From Agromyces mediolanus (GTDB lineage Bacteria; Actinomycetota; Actinomycetes; Actinomycetales; Microbacteriaceae), in NCBI RefSeq assembly GCF_023715325.1, contig NZ_JAMBNX010000002.1, forward strand, positions 62,001-126,000: 64,000 nt of DNA, in the 5' to 3' direction. A program made the translations under genes and the position numbers. Below, piece by piece: positions 15,805-23,722 of this stretch. The notes below the pieces were generated by a model. It made no database searches. It was not told the origin of the DNA and worked only from the letters and a program-made list of their open reading frames with translations. How positions within the stretch are numbered: position 1 is the first letter of the stretch; each line of letters opens with the position of its first letter.

Positions 15805-17228
15805 TCGAGGAAGGCGTAGACCTCGACGTCGTCGACGCCCGGGAACGTGCCGGAGGGCAGCGGCGAGAGCACGTGCGCGTGCAGCCGGGCGCTCGGCCAC
15901 GCCCGGCCCGACCAGCGCTCCGCGAGGCCGTCGGGCGCGCGCCGGCAGCAGTTCTCGTCGGGGCAGCTCGAGGTCGCCCGCAGCGTCGTCTCGCGGCCGC
16001 GGAACCACTTCGCCTGGTTGAACGGCACGCCCACCGTGATCGAGAACTCCGCGGCATCCGTGCGTCCCGTCTGCGTCGCGCACCAGAAGGTGCCGGCCGG
16101 GGTGTCGGTGTACTGGTAGTTCTCCGTGGTGCGGTTGGTGTGCTCGAAGGCGGTGCGCGCGCTCCACTTCTTGCAGACCCACTGGCCTTCGATCGAGCCG
16201 GTGACATCGGTCGGCAGCGGCAGGCCGTCGTTCTCGTAGCCCTTCAGCAGGGCCCCGTCGCCCGCGACGCGGAGGAAGTGCAGCGTCATGTCGAGGTGCG
16301 AGGTCGCGAGGTTCGTGAAGCGGAGCGCGGCGGCTTCATGGGTGACGCCGAAGGCGTCCCGGAAGTCCTCGATCGCGAGGCGCCGGTCCTTCTTCGCCTC
16401 CTGCAGGAAGGCGACGGATGCCTCCTGCGGCATCAGGCACGCGGCCGCGAAGTAGTTGATCTCGAGCCGTTGCCAGAGGAACTCGTCGTAGCTCGCCGGC
16501 GGCGTGTGGCCGAGGAGCCGGTGCGCCATCGCCTGCAGCGCCATCGAGCGCAGGCCGTGACCGCCGGGGATCGACGCCGGCGGCAGGTAGATCCGGCCGT
16601 TTTCCAGGTCGGTGATGGAGCGCGTCGAGTCGGGCAGGTCGTCGACGTAGATCAGCTTGAAGCCGAGCCGCTCGGCCATCACGCTCACCTCGCGGTGGGT
16701 GAGCGCGCCCGAGCGGTGCCCGGAGGCGCGCACCTGCTCCTCCGCGAGCCGCTCGATGTCCGGGAGGAAGTTGGCGCGCTCGCGCATCCGCTCCCGCATC
16801 TCGGTGTTCGCCCGGCGCGCCTCCTCGGGCGTGGCGATCGCCTCGCTCGCCCGGCGCTGCAGCTCGCGGTGCAGTCCGACGATCGACTCGAGTGTCTCGT
16901 CGCTGATGCCGCGACCCGCGCGGATCGGCGGCAGGCCGAGGCTCGCGTAGAGCGGGCTCGCCTGCGCGCGGCCGAGCTCGAGCTCGAGCGCCGCGCGCCG
17001 GCTCGGCGCCTCGCGGGAGAGCAGTTCGGCGAGCTCGACGCCGAGGGCCGCGGAGAGGGCGTCGAGGGTCGACAGTTTCGGTTCGCGCTTACCGTTCTCG
17101 ATGAGGGAGAGCTGGCTGCCGGCGAGGTCGACCAGCTCGCCGAGCTGGTCGAGGGTGAGCCCCCGCTCGCCGCGGAAGTGGCGGATGCGATGCCCGAGCG
17201 TCGCGAGGTCTGGGGTGCCGGCCTTCAT
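15786..17228 (-). CDS. RamB-like transcriptional regulator (XRE HTH plus IrrE-like and Cys-rich C-terminal domains)
   Basis: 480 residues. XRE helix-turn-helix at about 10-70 (LGHRIRHFRGERGLTLDQLGELVDLAGSQLSLIENGKREP). Central ImmA/IrrE-like domain with a degenerate zinc motif (ALQAMAHRLLGH) and the NYFAAACLMP segment. C-terminal DUF2083-type part with several cysteines (VCKKW, FWCATQ, SSCPDENCC). This is the architecture of RamB/ScfR regulators of acetate, propionate and glyoxylate metabolism. It is divergent from PEP carboxykinase across a 145-base region with inverted and direct repeats, so control of gluconeogenic carbon flow is likely. The start is backed by a TATCCT box (minus strand, 17235-17240) exactly six bases upstream, implying a leaderless transcript and autoregulation. 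Confidence 0.88.
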   Translation of the reverse strand: MKAGTPDLATLGHRIRHFRGERGLTLDQLGELVDLAGSQLSLIENGKREPKLSTLDALSAALGVELAELLSREAPSRRAALELELGRAQASPLYASLGLPPIRAGRGISDETLESIVGLHRELQRRASEAIATPEEARRANTEMRERMRERANFLPDIERLAEEQVRASGHRSGALTHREVSVMAERLGFKLIYVDDLPDSTRSITDLENGRIYLPPASIPGGHGLRSMALQAMAHRLLGHTPPASYDEFLWQRLEINYFAAACLMPQEASVAFLQEAKKDRRLAIEDFRDAFGVTHEAAALRFTNLATSHLDMTLHFLRVAGDGALLKGYENDGLPLPTDVTGSIEGQWVCKKWSARTAFEHTNRTTENYQYTDTPAGTFWCATQTGRTDAAEFSITVGVPFNQAKWFRGRETTLRATSSCPDENCCRRAPDGLAERWSGRAWPSARLHAHVLSPLPSGTFPGVDDVEVYAFLEAHAEQ

Positions 17229-17243
17229 GACTTAAGGATATCT

Positions 17244-17273
17244 AAAGATCGGTCATTCTTTCCAGATCTTTCC
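17244..17273. promoter_or_regulatory. Candidate operator between the RamB-like regulator and pckG
   Basis: AAAGATC (17244-17250) is inverted as GATCTTT at 17265-17271. The heptamer TCTTTCC is also repeated directly at 17257-17263 and 17267-17273, one helical turn apart. Position between the divergent genes suits binding by the regulator. Confidence 0.5.
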
Positions 17274-17280
17274 GCCAGAT

Positions 17281-17316
17281 GTCCGTCCGGTCTTCCCGCA
17301 TTCTTGAAGGACGGAC
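17281..17316 (+). promoter_or_regulatory. Inverted repeat in the pckG leader
   Basis: GTCCGTCC (17281-17288) and its exact complement GGACGGAC (17309-17316) with a 20-base spacer, 58-93 bases upstream of the pckG start. It may be an operator or an mRNA hairpin. Confidence 0.45.
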
Positions 17317-17373
17317 CGATTCTGGTTCGGCCGAGCGGCCCCGCACGGCACCCAGCAGGAAGGCGCGACGACG

Positions 17374-19245
17374 ATGACCCTCTCCGAGTTCTCCATCGGA
17401 ACGGACTCCGACGCCCGCGAGACCCCCCGCGGCACCACCGACCCGGCCCTGCGCGCCTGGGTCGACGAGATCGCCGCCCTCACGAAGCCCGACGAGATCG
17501 TCTGGTGCGACGGCTCGAAGCAGGAGGCCGACCTCCTCACGAAGCAGCTCGTCGCCGAGGGCAAGCTGATCAAGCTCAACCCCGAGTGGCGCCCCAACAG
17601 CTACCTCGCCCGCACCGACGCCTCCGACGTCGCCCGCGTCGAGGACCGCACCTTCATCTGCTCGACGTACGAAGAGGACGCGGGCCCCACGAACAACTGG
17701 CGCGACCCGCGCGAGATGCGCGAAGAGCTCGTCGACGTCTTCGACGGCTCGATGAAGGGCCGCACCATGTACGTCGTGCCCTTCTCGATGGGCCCGCTCG
17801 GCGGCCCCATCTCGCAGCTCGGCGTCGAGATCACCGACTCGCCCTACGTCGTGCTCTCGATGGGCATCATGACGCGGATGGGCGAGCAGGTCTACCGCCT
17901 CATCGAGGCCGGCGAGCCGTGGGTGCACACCGTGCACTCGGTCGGCTACCCCCTCGTCGACGGCGTCGGCCAGCGCCGGGACGAGATCGAGTGGCCCTCG
18001 AACCCGACCAAGTACATCGTGCAGTTCCCGGACTCGCGCGAGATCTGGTCGTTCGGCTCGGGCTACGGCGGCAACGCCCTGCTCGCGAAGAAGTGCTTCG
18101 CGCTGCGCATCGCCTCGGTGATGGCGCGCGACGAGGGCTGGCTCGCCGAGCACATGCTGCTCATCAAGGTCACCTCGCCGGCCGGCAAGGTCTACCACAT
18201 CGCCGCGGCGTTCCCCTCGGCGTGCGGCAAGACGAACCTCGCCATGCTCCGCCCGACCATCCCCGGCTGGACCGTCGAGACGATCGGCGACGACATCGCC
18301 TGGATGCGCCCCGGCGACGACGGCCGCCTCTACGCGATCAACCCCGAGGCCGGCTTCTTCGGCGTCGCGCCGGGCACCGGCGAGACGACGAACCCGACCG
18401 CCGTGCAGACCCTCTGGGGCAACACGATCTTCACGAACGTGGCGCTCCGCCCCGACGGCGACGTGTGGTGGGAAGGGCTCACCGACGAGGTGCCCGAGGA
18501 GCTCACCGACTGGCAGGGCCAGCCGTGGACCCCGGCATCCGGCCGGCCCGCGGCGCACCCGAACTCGCGCTTCACGGTGGCGGCCGCCCAGTGCCCGCAG
18601 ATCTCCGACGACTGGGACGCCCACGACGGCGTGCCGATCGACGCCATCCTGTTCGGCGGTCGCCGTGCGACCAACGTGCCGCTCGTCGCGCAGGCCCGCT
18701 CGTGGAAGCACGGCGTGTTCATGGGCGCGACGATCTCCAGCGAGAAGACCGCGGCCGCCGAGGGCACCGTCGGCGAGCTGCGCCGCGACCCGTTCGCCAT
18801 GCTGCCCTTCTGCGGCTACAACATGGCCGACTACTGGGGCCACTGGGTGAAGATGGGCCGCGTGCTGGGCGACCGCGCGCCGCAGATCTTCCAGGTCAAC
18901 TGGTTCCGCAAGGGCGCCGACGGTTCCTTCCTCTGGCCCGGGTTCGGTGAGAACTCGCGCGTCATCGAGTGGATCGTCGGCCGCCTCGAGGGCGACGCCG
19001 ACGCGGCGGAGACGCCGATCGGCCTCCTGCCCGCCGAGGGCGCGCTGAACCTCGACGGCCTCGAGATCACGGACGACGAGCTCGAGCAGCTCTTCCGCGT
19101 CGACCCCGCCTCGTGGCTCGCCGAGTGCGAGCTGACCGACGAGTACTTCGCCCAGTTCGGCGACCGGGTGCCCGCCGCCCTCCGCGCCGAGCTGTCGAGC
19201 CTCCGCTACCACCTCGAGCACGGGCAGGTGCCCGTGACCGACTGA
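17374..19245 (+). CDS. pckG: Phosphoenolpyruvate carboxykinase (GTP)
   Basis: Gluconeogenic enzyme that converts oxaloacetate and GTP to phosphoenolpyruvate, CO2 and GDP. 623 residues, the normal length for the GTP-dependent class. Landmarks: the hyper-reactive-cysteine P-loop FPSACGKTN at 280-288, [53 protein letters not shown] and [21 protein letters not shown]. Shine-Dalgarno AGGAAGG (17357-17363) precedes ATG 17374. It is divergent from the RamB-like regulator, which probably controls it, and ends in a 17-bp hairpin. Confidence 0.97.
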   Translation: MTLSEFSIGTDSDARETPRGTTDPALRAWVDEIAALTKPDEIVWCDGSKQEADLLTKQLVAEGKLIKLNPEWRPNSYLARTDASDVARVEDRTFICSTYEEDAGPTNNWRDPREMREELVDVFDGSMKGRTMYVVPFSMGPLGGPISQLGVEITDSPYVVLSMGIMTRMGEQVYRLIEAGEPWVHTVHSVGYPLVDGVGQRRDEIEWPSNPTKYIVQFPDSREIWSFGSGYGGNALLAKKCFALRIASVMARDEGWLAEHMLLIKVTSPAGKVYHIAAAFPSACGKTNLAMLRPTIPGWTVETIGDDIAWMRPGDDGRLYAINPEAGFFGVAPGTGETTNPTAVQTLWGNTIFTNVALRPDGDVWWEGLTDEVPEELTDWQGQPWTPASGRPAAHPNSRFTVAAAQCPQISDDWDAHDGVPIDAILFGGRRATNVPLVAQARSWKHGVFMGATISSEKTAAAEGTVGELRRDPFAMLPFCGYNMADYWGHWVKMGRVLGDRAPQIFQVNWFRKGADGSFLWPGFGENSRVIEWIVGRLEGDADAAETPIGLLPAEGALNLDGLEITDDELEQLFRVDPASWLAECELTDEYFAQFGDRVPAALRAELSSLRYHLEHGQVPVTD

Positions 19246-19256
19246 GTGAGGTCCCG

Positions 19257-19293
19257 TCGATCGTGCGCCCCGGCCACCGGGGCGCACGATCGA
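19257..19293 (+). terminator. Strong hairpin after pckG
   Basis: Perfect 17-bp stem (19257-19273 with 19277-19293) and a three-base loop, 11 bases after the pckG stop. No T-run. Confidence 0.75.
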
Positions 19294-19347
19294 GCGGAGG
19301 AGGATCGCGCCGGGGTCCCAGGTCTGGCGCGATCCTCGTCCGCTCGA
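19290..19347. repeat. 22-bp imperfect inverted repeat
   Basis: Bases 19290-19311 and 19326-19347 are inverted copies with a single mismatch (21 of 22 pairs) and a 14-base loop. It abuts the pckG terminator and opens a gene-free stretch of 561 bases (19246-19806) that is almost wholly built of repeats and hairpins. The remaining 19348-19411 holds no feature I can name. Confidence 0.75.
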
Positions 19348-19411
19348 TCGACTCGATGACGGGAAACGGCGCGGGATGCGTCATCATGGGATGCGCAGAC
19401 CGATGGATGCT

Positions 19412-19513
19412 GCGGGCGCTGTGGGCACGGGAAGGCGCACCGCCCGCGGCATCCATGGGTCTACGGACCCGCCGCGGGCGTTGTGGGCACGGGAAGGCGC
19501 ACCGCCCGCGGCA
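19412..19513. repeat. Two 40-bp direct repeats, each able to fold
   Basis: 19412-19451 and 19474-19513 differ at one base and are 62 bases apart. Each starts with GCGGGCG and ends with CGCCCGC, so each can form a hairpin (9 bp in the second copy, CCGCGGGCG/CGCCCGCGG). Confidence 0.8.
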
Positions 19514-19524
19514 ATCTCACTTCT

Positions 19525-19564
19525 CTCGAGTTGCCCGACTTTCATGAAAGTCGGGCAACTCGAG
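19525..19564. repeat. 40-bp perfect palindrome (copy 1 of the TTGCCCGACTTTCA family)
   Basis: Half-site CTCGAG + TTGCCCGACTTTCA followed by its exact reverse complement; symmetric over all 40 bases. The inner 28 bases (19531-19558) recur at three other places around the gene at 19807. Confidence 0.92.
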
Positions 19565-19677
19565 GAGTCGAGCCCGGGCCTGCCGAGGCCCCGAGCCCCG
19601 GGGAGTCGAGCCCGGCCCTGCCGAGGCACCGAACCCCGGGGAGTCGAGCCCGGGCCTGCCGAGGCCCCGAACCCCCG
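19564..19677. repeat. Three tandem copies of a 38-bp unit
   Basis: Units 19564-19601, 19602-19639 and 19640-19677 each begin GGAGTCGAGCCCGG and differ at a few bases. They lie between palindrome copies 1 and 2. Confidence 0.85.
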
Positions 19678-19688
19678 ACTTGCCCGAC

Positions 19689-19716
19689 TTGCCCGACTTT
19701 CATGAAAGTCGGGCAA
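19689..19716. repeat. 28-bp perfect palindrome (copy 2)
   Basis: Half-site TTGCCCGACTTTCA plus its reverse complement, identical to the core of copy 1. It is preceded by two extra partial copies of TGCCCGACT in tandem (19681-19689 region). Confidence 0.92.
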
Positions 19717-19806
19717 CCCTCCGCGGTTGTGAGCGGGTACGCCTCGGCATCCACAGAGTCGTCGTGCCCGGAGTGGCGGGCGTCCCCGACCGCGCAAGGT
19801 GTGGCC

Positions 19807-20721
19807 ATGACGTCGCACGCAGAACTCCCTGAAGAGATCGATCCCGGAGTCGGGTTCAGCGTGCGCGCTGCCCGAGGCGCCGGGGTCGGACGGGGCCGAC
19901 TCCAGAACGCGTCGCTTGCGGCTCCGGTCTACGGCATGCGCATCGACGCCGCGACGCAGGTCACGCGCATCGATCGGTGTCGGCTGCTGCTCGGGAGGCT
20001 CGAGCCGCCCGTCTACCTCAGCCACCGTACCGCCGCGGAGATCTGGCGGCTTCAGCTGCCGGTGGCCCTCGACGATCCGATCCATCTCAGCGTGCTCGCG
20101 CCGCGTCGGGCCCCTCACGCCGCCGGGATCCGCGGCCACCAGCTCCGGCTGCGGCCCGGTGACGTCGCCACGGTCGACGGGCTCCCGGTGACGACCCCGG
20201 TGCGCACCTGGCTCGACCTCGGGGCGGCCGGAGCATCCGTCGAAGAGCTCGTCATCGCGGGCGATCGGATCTTGCATCGGCGGTCACCGCTCGCGGGCCT
20301 CGGCGATCTCGTGCGGCGGACGAACGGATGGCGCGGACGCGGCGGCGCCCGGCTGCGCGCCGCACTGCCGCTGCTCGATCCGGGGAGCGATTCGTCCCCC
20401 GAGACGCGGGTGCGACTGGCGATGGCAGGGCGGGGGTTCCCCGCGCCCGTGGCGCAGTTCCGCGTCCTGGATGCCGCGGGCGGATTCGTGGCGGTGTCCG
20501 ATCTCGCCTTTCCGGAGTACCTGGTGGCCTGCGAGTACGAGGGAGACCATCATCGGAGCGATCCTCGGCAGTGGAGCAGCGACCTCGCTCGGTTCAATCG
20601 CTACACCGCTGCGGGGTGGGCGGCGTTCCGGCTCAGTGCGGCCGACCTCGCTGCGCTGGACGAGGCGCTCGATCTCGTCGAACGCGCGCTTCGCGCCCGC
20701 GGGTGGCGCGGCCCGAGGTAA
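19807..20721 (+). CDS. AbiEi-like / DUF559 (Vsr-type PD-(D/E)XK) endonuclease-domain protein
   Basis: 304 residues from ATG 19807; an in-frame GTG at 19801 would add two. The N-terminal half looks like the AbiEi winged-helix family of type IV antitoxins: FSVRAARGAGVGRGRLQN, then PVYLSHRTAAEIWRL, GIRGHQLRL and GLPVTTPVRTWLDLG. The C-terminal third is DUF559/Vsr-like: VSDLAFPEYLVACEYEGDHH, then a second acidic/Arg segment WSSDLARFNRYTAAGWAAFRL, i.e. the Asp and Glu of a PD-(D/E)XK nuclease core. Such proteins are common single genes in actinobacteria with no assigned role. Here the gene stands alone, without a nucleotidyltransferase partner, and is bracketed by two copies of the same palindrome on each side. 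A role in acting on those palindromes, as RAYT transposases do on REPs, is a hypothesis. Confidence 0.8.
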   Translation: MTSHAELPEEIDPGVGFSVRAARGAGVGRGRLQNASLAAPVYGMRIDAATQVTRIDRCRLLLGRLEPPVYLSHRTAAEIWRLQLPVALDDPIHLSVLAPRRAPHAAGIRGHQLRLRPGDVATVDGLPVTTPVRTWLDLGAAGASVEELVIAGDRILHRRSPLAGLGDLVRRTNGWRGRGGARLRAALPLLDPGSDSSPETRVRLAMAGRGFPAPVAQFRVLDAAGGFVAVSDLAFPEYLVACEYEGDHHRSDPRQWSSDLARFNRYTAAGWAAFRLSAADLAALDEALDLVERALRARGWRGPR

Positions 20722-20734
20722 CTGGCCGCACGGA

Positions 20735-20764
20735 CTTGCCCGACTTTCATGAAAGTCGGGCAAG
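20735..20764. repeat. 30-bp perfect palindrome (copy 3)
   Basis: Same 28-bp palindrome as copies 1 and 2 (half-site TTGCCCGACTTTCA), symmetric for one more base pair on each side. It starts 14 bases after the AbiEi/DUF559 stop. Confidence 0.92.
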
Positions 20765-20784
20765 CCCGTGGAACGGTTCAGGAG

Positions 20785-20812
20785 TTGCCGGACTTACATG
20801 AAAGTCGGGCAA
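20785..20812. repeat. Degenerate palindrome (copy 4)
   Basis: 28 bases matching the palindrome family except at two positions in the left half (TTGCCGGACTTACA), so symmetry is imperfect. It lies between copy 3 and the end of the convergent ABC exporter gene. Confidence 0.85.
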
Positions 20813-20830
20813 CCCTGGTGGGGGCGGAGC

Positions 20831-22714
20831 TCAGACGAGGAGCTGGTGCTCGGCGAGCTCGCGGTAGAGGGGCACGGTAGCGACGAGCTCCGAGTGCGTG
20901 CCCTCGCCGATGATGCGCCCGTCGTCGAGCACGACGATGCGGTCGGAGTCGACGACGGTCGAGAGCCGGTGCGCGATCACGATGAGTGTGCGGCCGGCGG
21001 CGACCTCGTCGATCGCCTCCCGCATCATCCGCTCGTTCACCCCGTCGAGCGAGGAGGTCGACTCGTCGAGCAGCAGGATCGGCGGCGCCGCGAGCAGCGC
21101 CCGCGCGATCGCGAGCCGCTGCCGTTCGCCGCCGGAGAGCATGATGCCGTCCTCGCCGACCTGCGCGCCGAGGCCGGCGGGGTCTCGTTCCAGCACGCCG
21201 CCGAGGTTCACCGCGCGGAGCACGTGCGCACACTCCTCGTCGCTCGCCGACGGGCTGCCGAGCAGCAGGTTGTCGCGGAGGGTGCCGGCCAGCACCGGGG
21301 CATCCTGCTCGACGTAGCCGATCTGCGCGCGCAGCTCGGCGCGGTCGATGGAGCGGAGGTCGAGCCCGCCCATGCGGACCTCGCCGACCGAGGGGTCGTA
21401 GAACCGCTCGACGAGCGCCAGGATCGTCGACTTGCCGGCGCCCGAGGGCCCGACGAGGGCGACGCGCTGCCCGCGGGGCACCGCGAACGACACACCGCGG
21501 AGCACCGCCTGGCGCTCGGTCACCGAGGGCTCGGGGGCGTCGGCGTCGGCGGAGCCGTTGCCCGGGTCGGCGGGATCCTGCGGCGAGGTCTGCGCGTAGG
21601 CGAAGTGCACGTCGTCGAACTCGATCGCGGGCGCCTCGGGCCGGACGCCCTCGTTCGCCGGGCCGACGACCACGGCGAGCGGGGCGAGCTCGCGGTCGTG
21701 CGCGTCCTCGTCGGGCAGGTCGAGGATCTCCTGGATGCGGCCGAGCGCGCCGAGCGCCTGGTTCACCGAGGTGATCGCGCCGAACGCCTGCCCGAGCGGC
21801 AGGATCATCATGAACAGGAACAGGATGAACGCGACGAGGCTCGCCACCGTGATCGCACCGGACGCCACGCGGAAACCGCCGACGCCGAGCACGACGAGGA
21901 ACGAGACCTGCATCGCGATGCCGGCGATCGGCACGATGAGCGCCGAGATCTTCGCGACCTTCACGCCCATCCGCCAGGCGCCCTCGGCCTCGGCCTGCAC
22001 GTCGGCGAGCTCGCGCTCGGTGGCGCCCGCGGCGCGGATGGTGCGCACCGAGCTGATCGCCCGCTCGACCGAGGCGGCGACGTCGCCGACCTTCGCCTGC
22101 GCGGCGTGCGAGGCGTCGCGCACGCGGGCGGAGAGCAGCGTGACGGTGGTGATGGCGACCGCGATGACGAGCACGGTGAGCCCGAGCAGCACGGGGTCGA
22201 TGACGAGCATCGCGATGAGCGCGCCGACGAACGTGACCGCACCGCCGACCGCTTCGACGAGACCCTGGGTGAGCACCGCCCGGAGCATCGTCGTGTCGCT
22301 GCCGACGCGGGAGACGAGGTCGCCCGTGCGGCGGGTGTCGAACTCGGCGATCGGCAGGCGCAGGAGCTTCGCGACGAGCTGCTTGCGACTGGACAGCACG
22401 ACGCCCTCGCCCGTGCGCTGCAGCAGGTAGTGCTGGTAGCCGGTGATGATGCCGCTCACCACGACGAGGGCGATGAGCGCCCAGACGATCCAACCGAGCG
22501 GATCGCCGGCCTCGACGACCGTGATGACCTGGCTCACGAGGAGCGGCTGCGCGAGGCTCGCGAGCGCCCCGACGATCGAGAGGATCGCGACCCAGACGAG
22601 CACCGGGCGGTGCTCGAAGACGAAGGGCAGCAGCTGACGGAACGTGGCACGCGGGCCAGGGGGAGTCTCGCGGCGGCCGAAGCGGGAACGGGCGGGAGAG
22701 GTCGGGGTGCTCAT
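20831..22714 (-). CDS. ABC transporter, fused membrane and ATPase domains (MdlB/LmrA type)
   Basis: 627-residue half-transporter that should work as a dimer to export lipids, drugs or peptides. Six-helix ABC transmembrane domain at about 35-330. Nucleotide-binding domain from about 365: Walker A ALVGPSGAGKSTILAL, Q-loop YVEQDAPVLAGTL, signature LSGGERQRLAIARALL, Walker B PILLLDESTSSLD, H-loop VIAHRLSTV. An acidic, Ser/Pro-rich insert (PQDPADPGNGSADADAPEPS) separates A-loop and Walker A. Transcribed alone, divergent from the chelatase gene; its 3' end lies 18 bases from palindrome copy 4. Confidence 0.92.
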   Translation of the reverse strand: MSTPTSPARSRFGRRETPPGPRATFRQLLPFVFEHRPVLVWVAILSIVGALASLAQPLLVSQVITVVEAGDPLGWIVWALIALVVVSGIITGYQHYLLQRTGEGVVLSSRKQLVAKLLRLPIAEFDTRRTGDLVSRVGSDTTMLRAVLTQGLVEAVGGAVTFVGALIAMLVIDPVLLGLTVLVIAVAITTVTLLSARVRDASHAAQAKVGDVAASVERAISSVRTIRAAGATERELADVQAEAEGAWRMGVKVAKISALIVPIAGIAMQVSFLVVLGVGGFRVASGAITVASLVAFILFLFMMILPLGQAFGAITSVNQALGALGRIQEILDLPDEDAHDRELAPLAVVVGPANEGVRPEAPAIEFDDVHFAYAQTSPQDPADPGNGSADADAPEPSVTERQAVLRGVSFAVPRGQRVALVGPSGAGKSTILALVERFYDPSVGEVRMGGLDLRSIDRAELRAQIGYVEQDAPVLAGTLRDNLLLGSPSASDEECAHVLRAVNLGGVLERDPAGLGAQVGEDGIMLSGGERQRLAIARALLAAPPILLLDESTSSLDGVNERMMREAIDEVAAGRTLIVIAHRLSTVVDSDRIVVLDDGRIIGEGTHSELVATVPLYRELAEHQLLV

Positions 22715-22773
22715 CGGTCTAGCAGCCTACGCCGTCGGGCTCGGAGATCGCCCAGGTACGGCACGATGGGGGG

Positions 22774-23577
22774 ATGACTCGTCCTGCACTCGTCGCGATC
22801 TCGCACGGCACCTCCTCGCTCGAGGGGGCTTCCGCGGTGCGCGGCCTCGTCAAGGCCGTCGGTGCCCGGCTGATGCGGGGCGGCGGCATGCTCCCCGGCT
22901 CGGCCGGCCACGCGGCGTCGAGTGCGGCGGCCCTGCGCCTCGGCCACGTCGACGTCGAACAGCCCGACGTGCCGGCGACGCTCGCGAGCCTCCCGGCGGG
23001 GATGCCGGCCGTCGTCGTCCCGCTGCTGCTCTCGGCCGGGTACCACGTGCACGTCGACCTCGCCGAGGCGGTCGCCGCCGAGCGGTCGCGGACGATCGGA
23101 CTGGCCGGGGCGCTCGGCCCCGACGACCGGCTCGCGCGCGTGCTCGTGCGGCGCCTGATCGAGGCCGGGTGGCGGGCCGGCGACGCCGTCGTGCTCGCCG
23201 CCGCCGGCTCGAGCGACGCCCGCGCCGTGGCCGACTGCGCGCAGATGGGGGAGCGGCTCGCCCGGGAGCTCGGAGCATCGGTGGCGATCGGGTACCTCTC
23301 GGCGGCCGAGCCGACGCTGGAGGAGGCCATCCGGCGGGCGGTAGGCCCGAACGCCGACCCGGACGCCGACCCAGCCGCCGCCCGCCGCGTCGTCGTCGCG
23401 AGCTACCTCCTCGCGCCCGGCTACTTCCAGGACCTCGCCGTCGCCACGGCCCGGGAGGCGGGTGCCGCCGCCGTCACCGAGCCGCTGCTCCGCGCGGGTG
23501 CGCTGCCCCCGGAGGAGCTCGCCGAACTCGTCGTCGACCGCTTCGCCGCGGCGGCCGCCCGCCTGTCAACCATGTGA
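22774..23577 (+). CDS. CbiX/SirB-type sirohydrochlorin chelatase
   Basis: 267 residues made of two CbiX half-domains. N-terminal metal-site motif ALVAISHGTSSLEG; VVPLLLSAGYHVHVDLAE carries a second histidine pair; the C-terminal half repeats the pattern (VVVASYLLAPGYFQDLAV) with fewer ligands. It would insert Fe2+ into sirohydrochlorin to make siroheme, the cofactor of the sulfite reductase encoded next. It has its own upstream region and is separated from sir by 145 bases with a palindrome. A Co-chelatase role is possible in principle, but no cobalamin genes other than the shared methyltransferase are nearby. Confidence 0.85.
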   Translation: MTRPALVAISHGTSSLEGASAVRGLVKAVGARLMRGGGMLPGSAGHAASSAAALRLGHVDVEQPDVPATLASLPAGMPAVVVPLLLSAGYHVHVDLAEAVAAERSRTIGLAGALGPDDRLARVLVRRLIEAGWRAGDAVVLAAAGSSDARAVADCAQMGERLARELGASVAIGYLSAAEPTLEEAIRRAVGPNADPDADPAAARRVVVASYLLAPGYFQDLAVATAREAGAAAVTEPLLRAGALPPEELAELVVDRFAAAAARLSTM

Positions 23578-23612
23578 CGCAATACGGCGCGGCGAGACAT
23601 CCCGTTTCCTCG

Positions 23613-23633
23613 CGTGACGACCGCGTCGTCACG
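23613..23633 (+). promoter_or_regulatory. Candidate operator of the sulfur assimilation operon
   Basis: Perfect inverted repeat CGTGACGAC - CGC - GTCGTCACG, 90 bases before the sulfite reductase start. Likely the binding site for the sulfur regulator, which is not in the window. Confidence 0.6.
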
Positions 23634-23722
23634 AAGGTGCCGCCCGATTCCCGCTCGCCTAGCGTCGCTCCCACGGCGACCACCGCCGTCCCTCCGACGG
23701 GGGTGAGCAGCAGGGAGCTGGC

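Noticed and set aside
19412..20812. Spaced repeats considered as a CRISPR array
   Set aside because: Repeats are of different kinds, irregularly spaced and palindromic throughout; no regular repeat-spacer pattern and no cas genes.
20778..22493. 571-codon frame overlapping the ABC exporter in another frame
   Set aside because: Arg/Ala/Pro-rich shadow of the ABC exporter gene; the real frame carries all ABC motifs.
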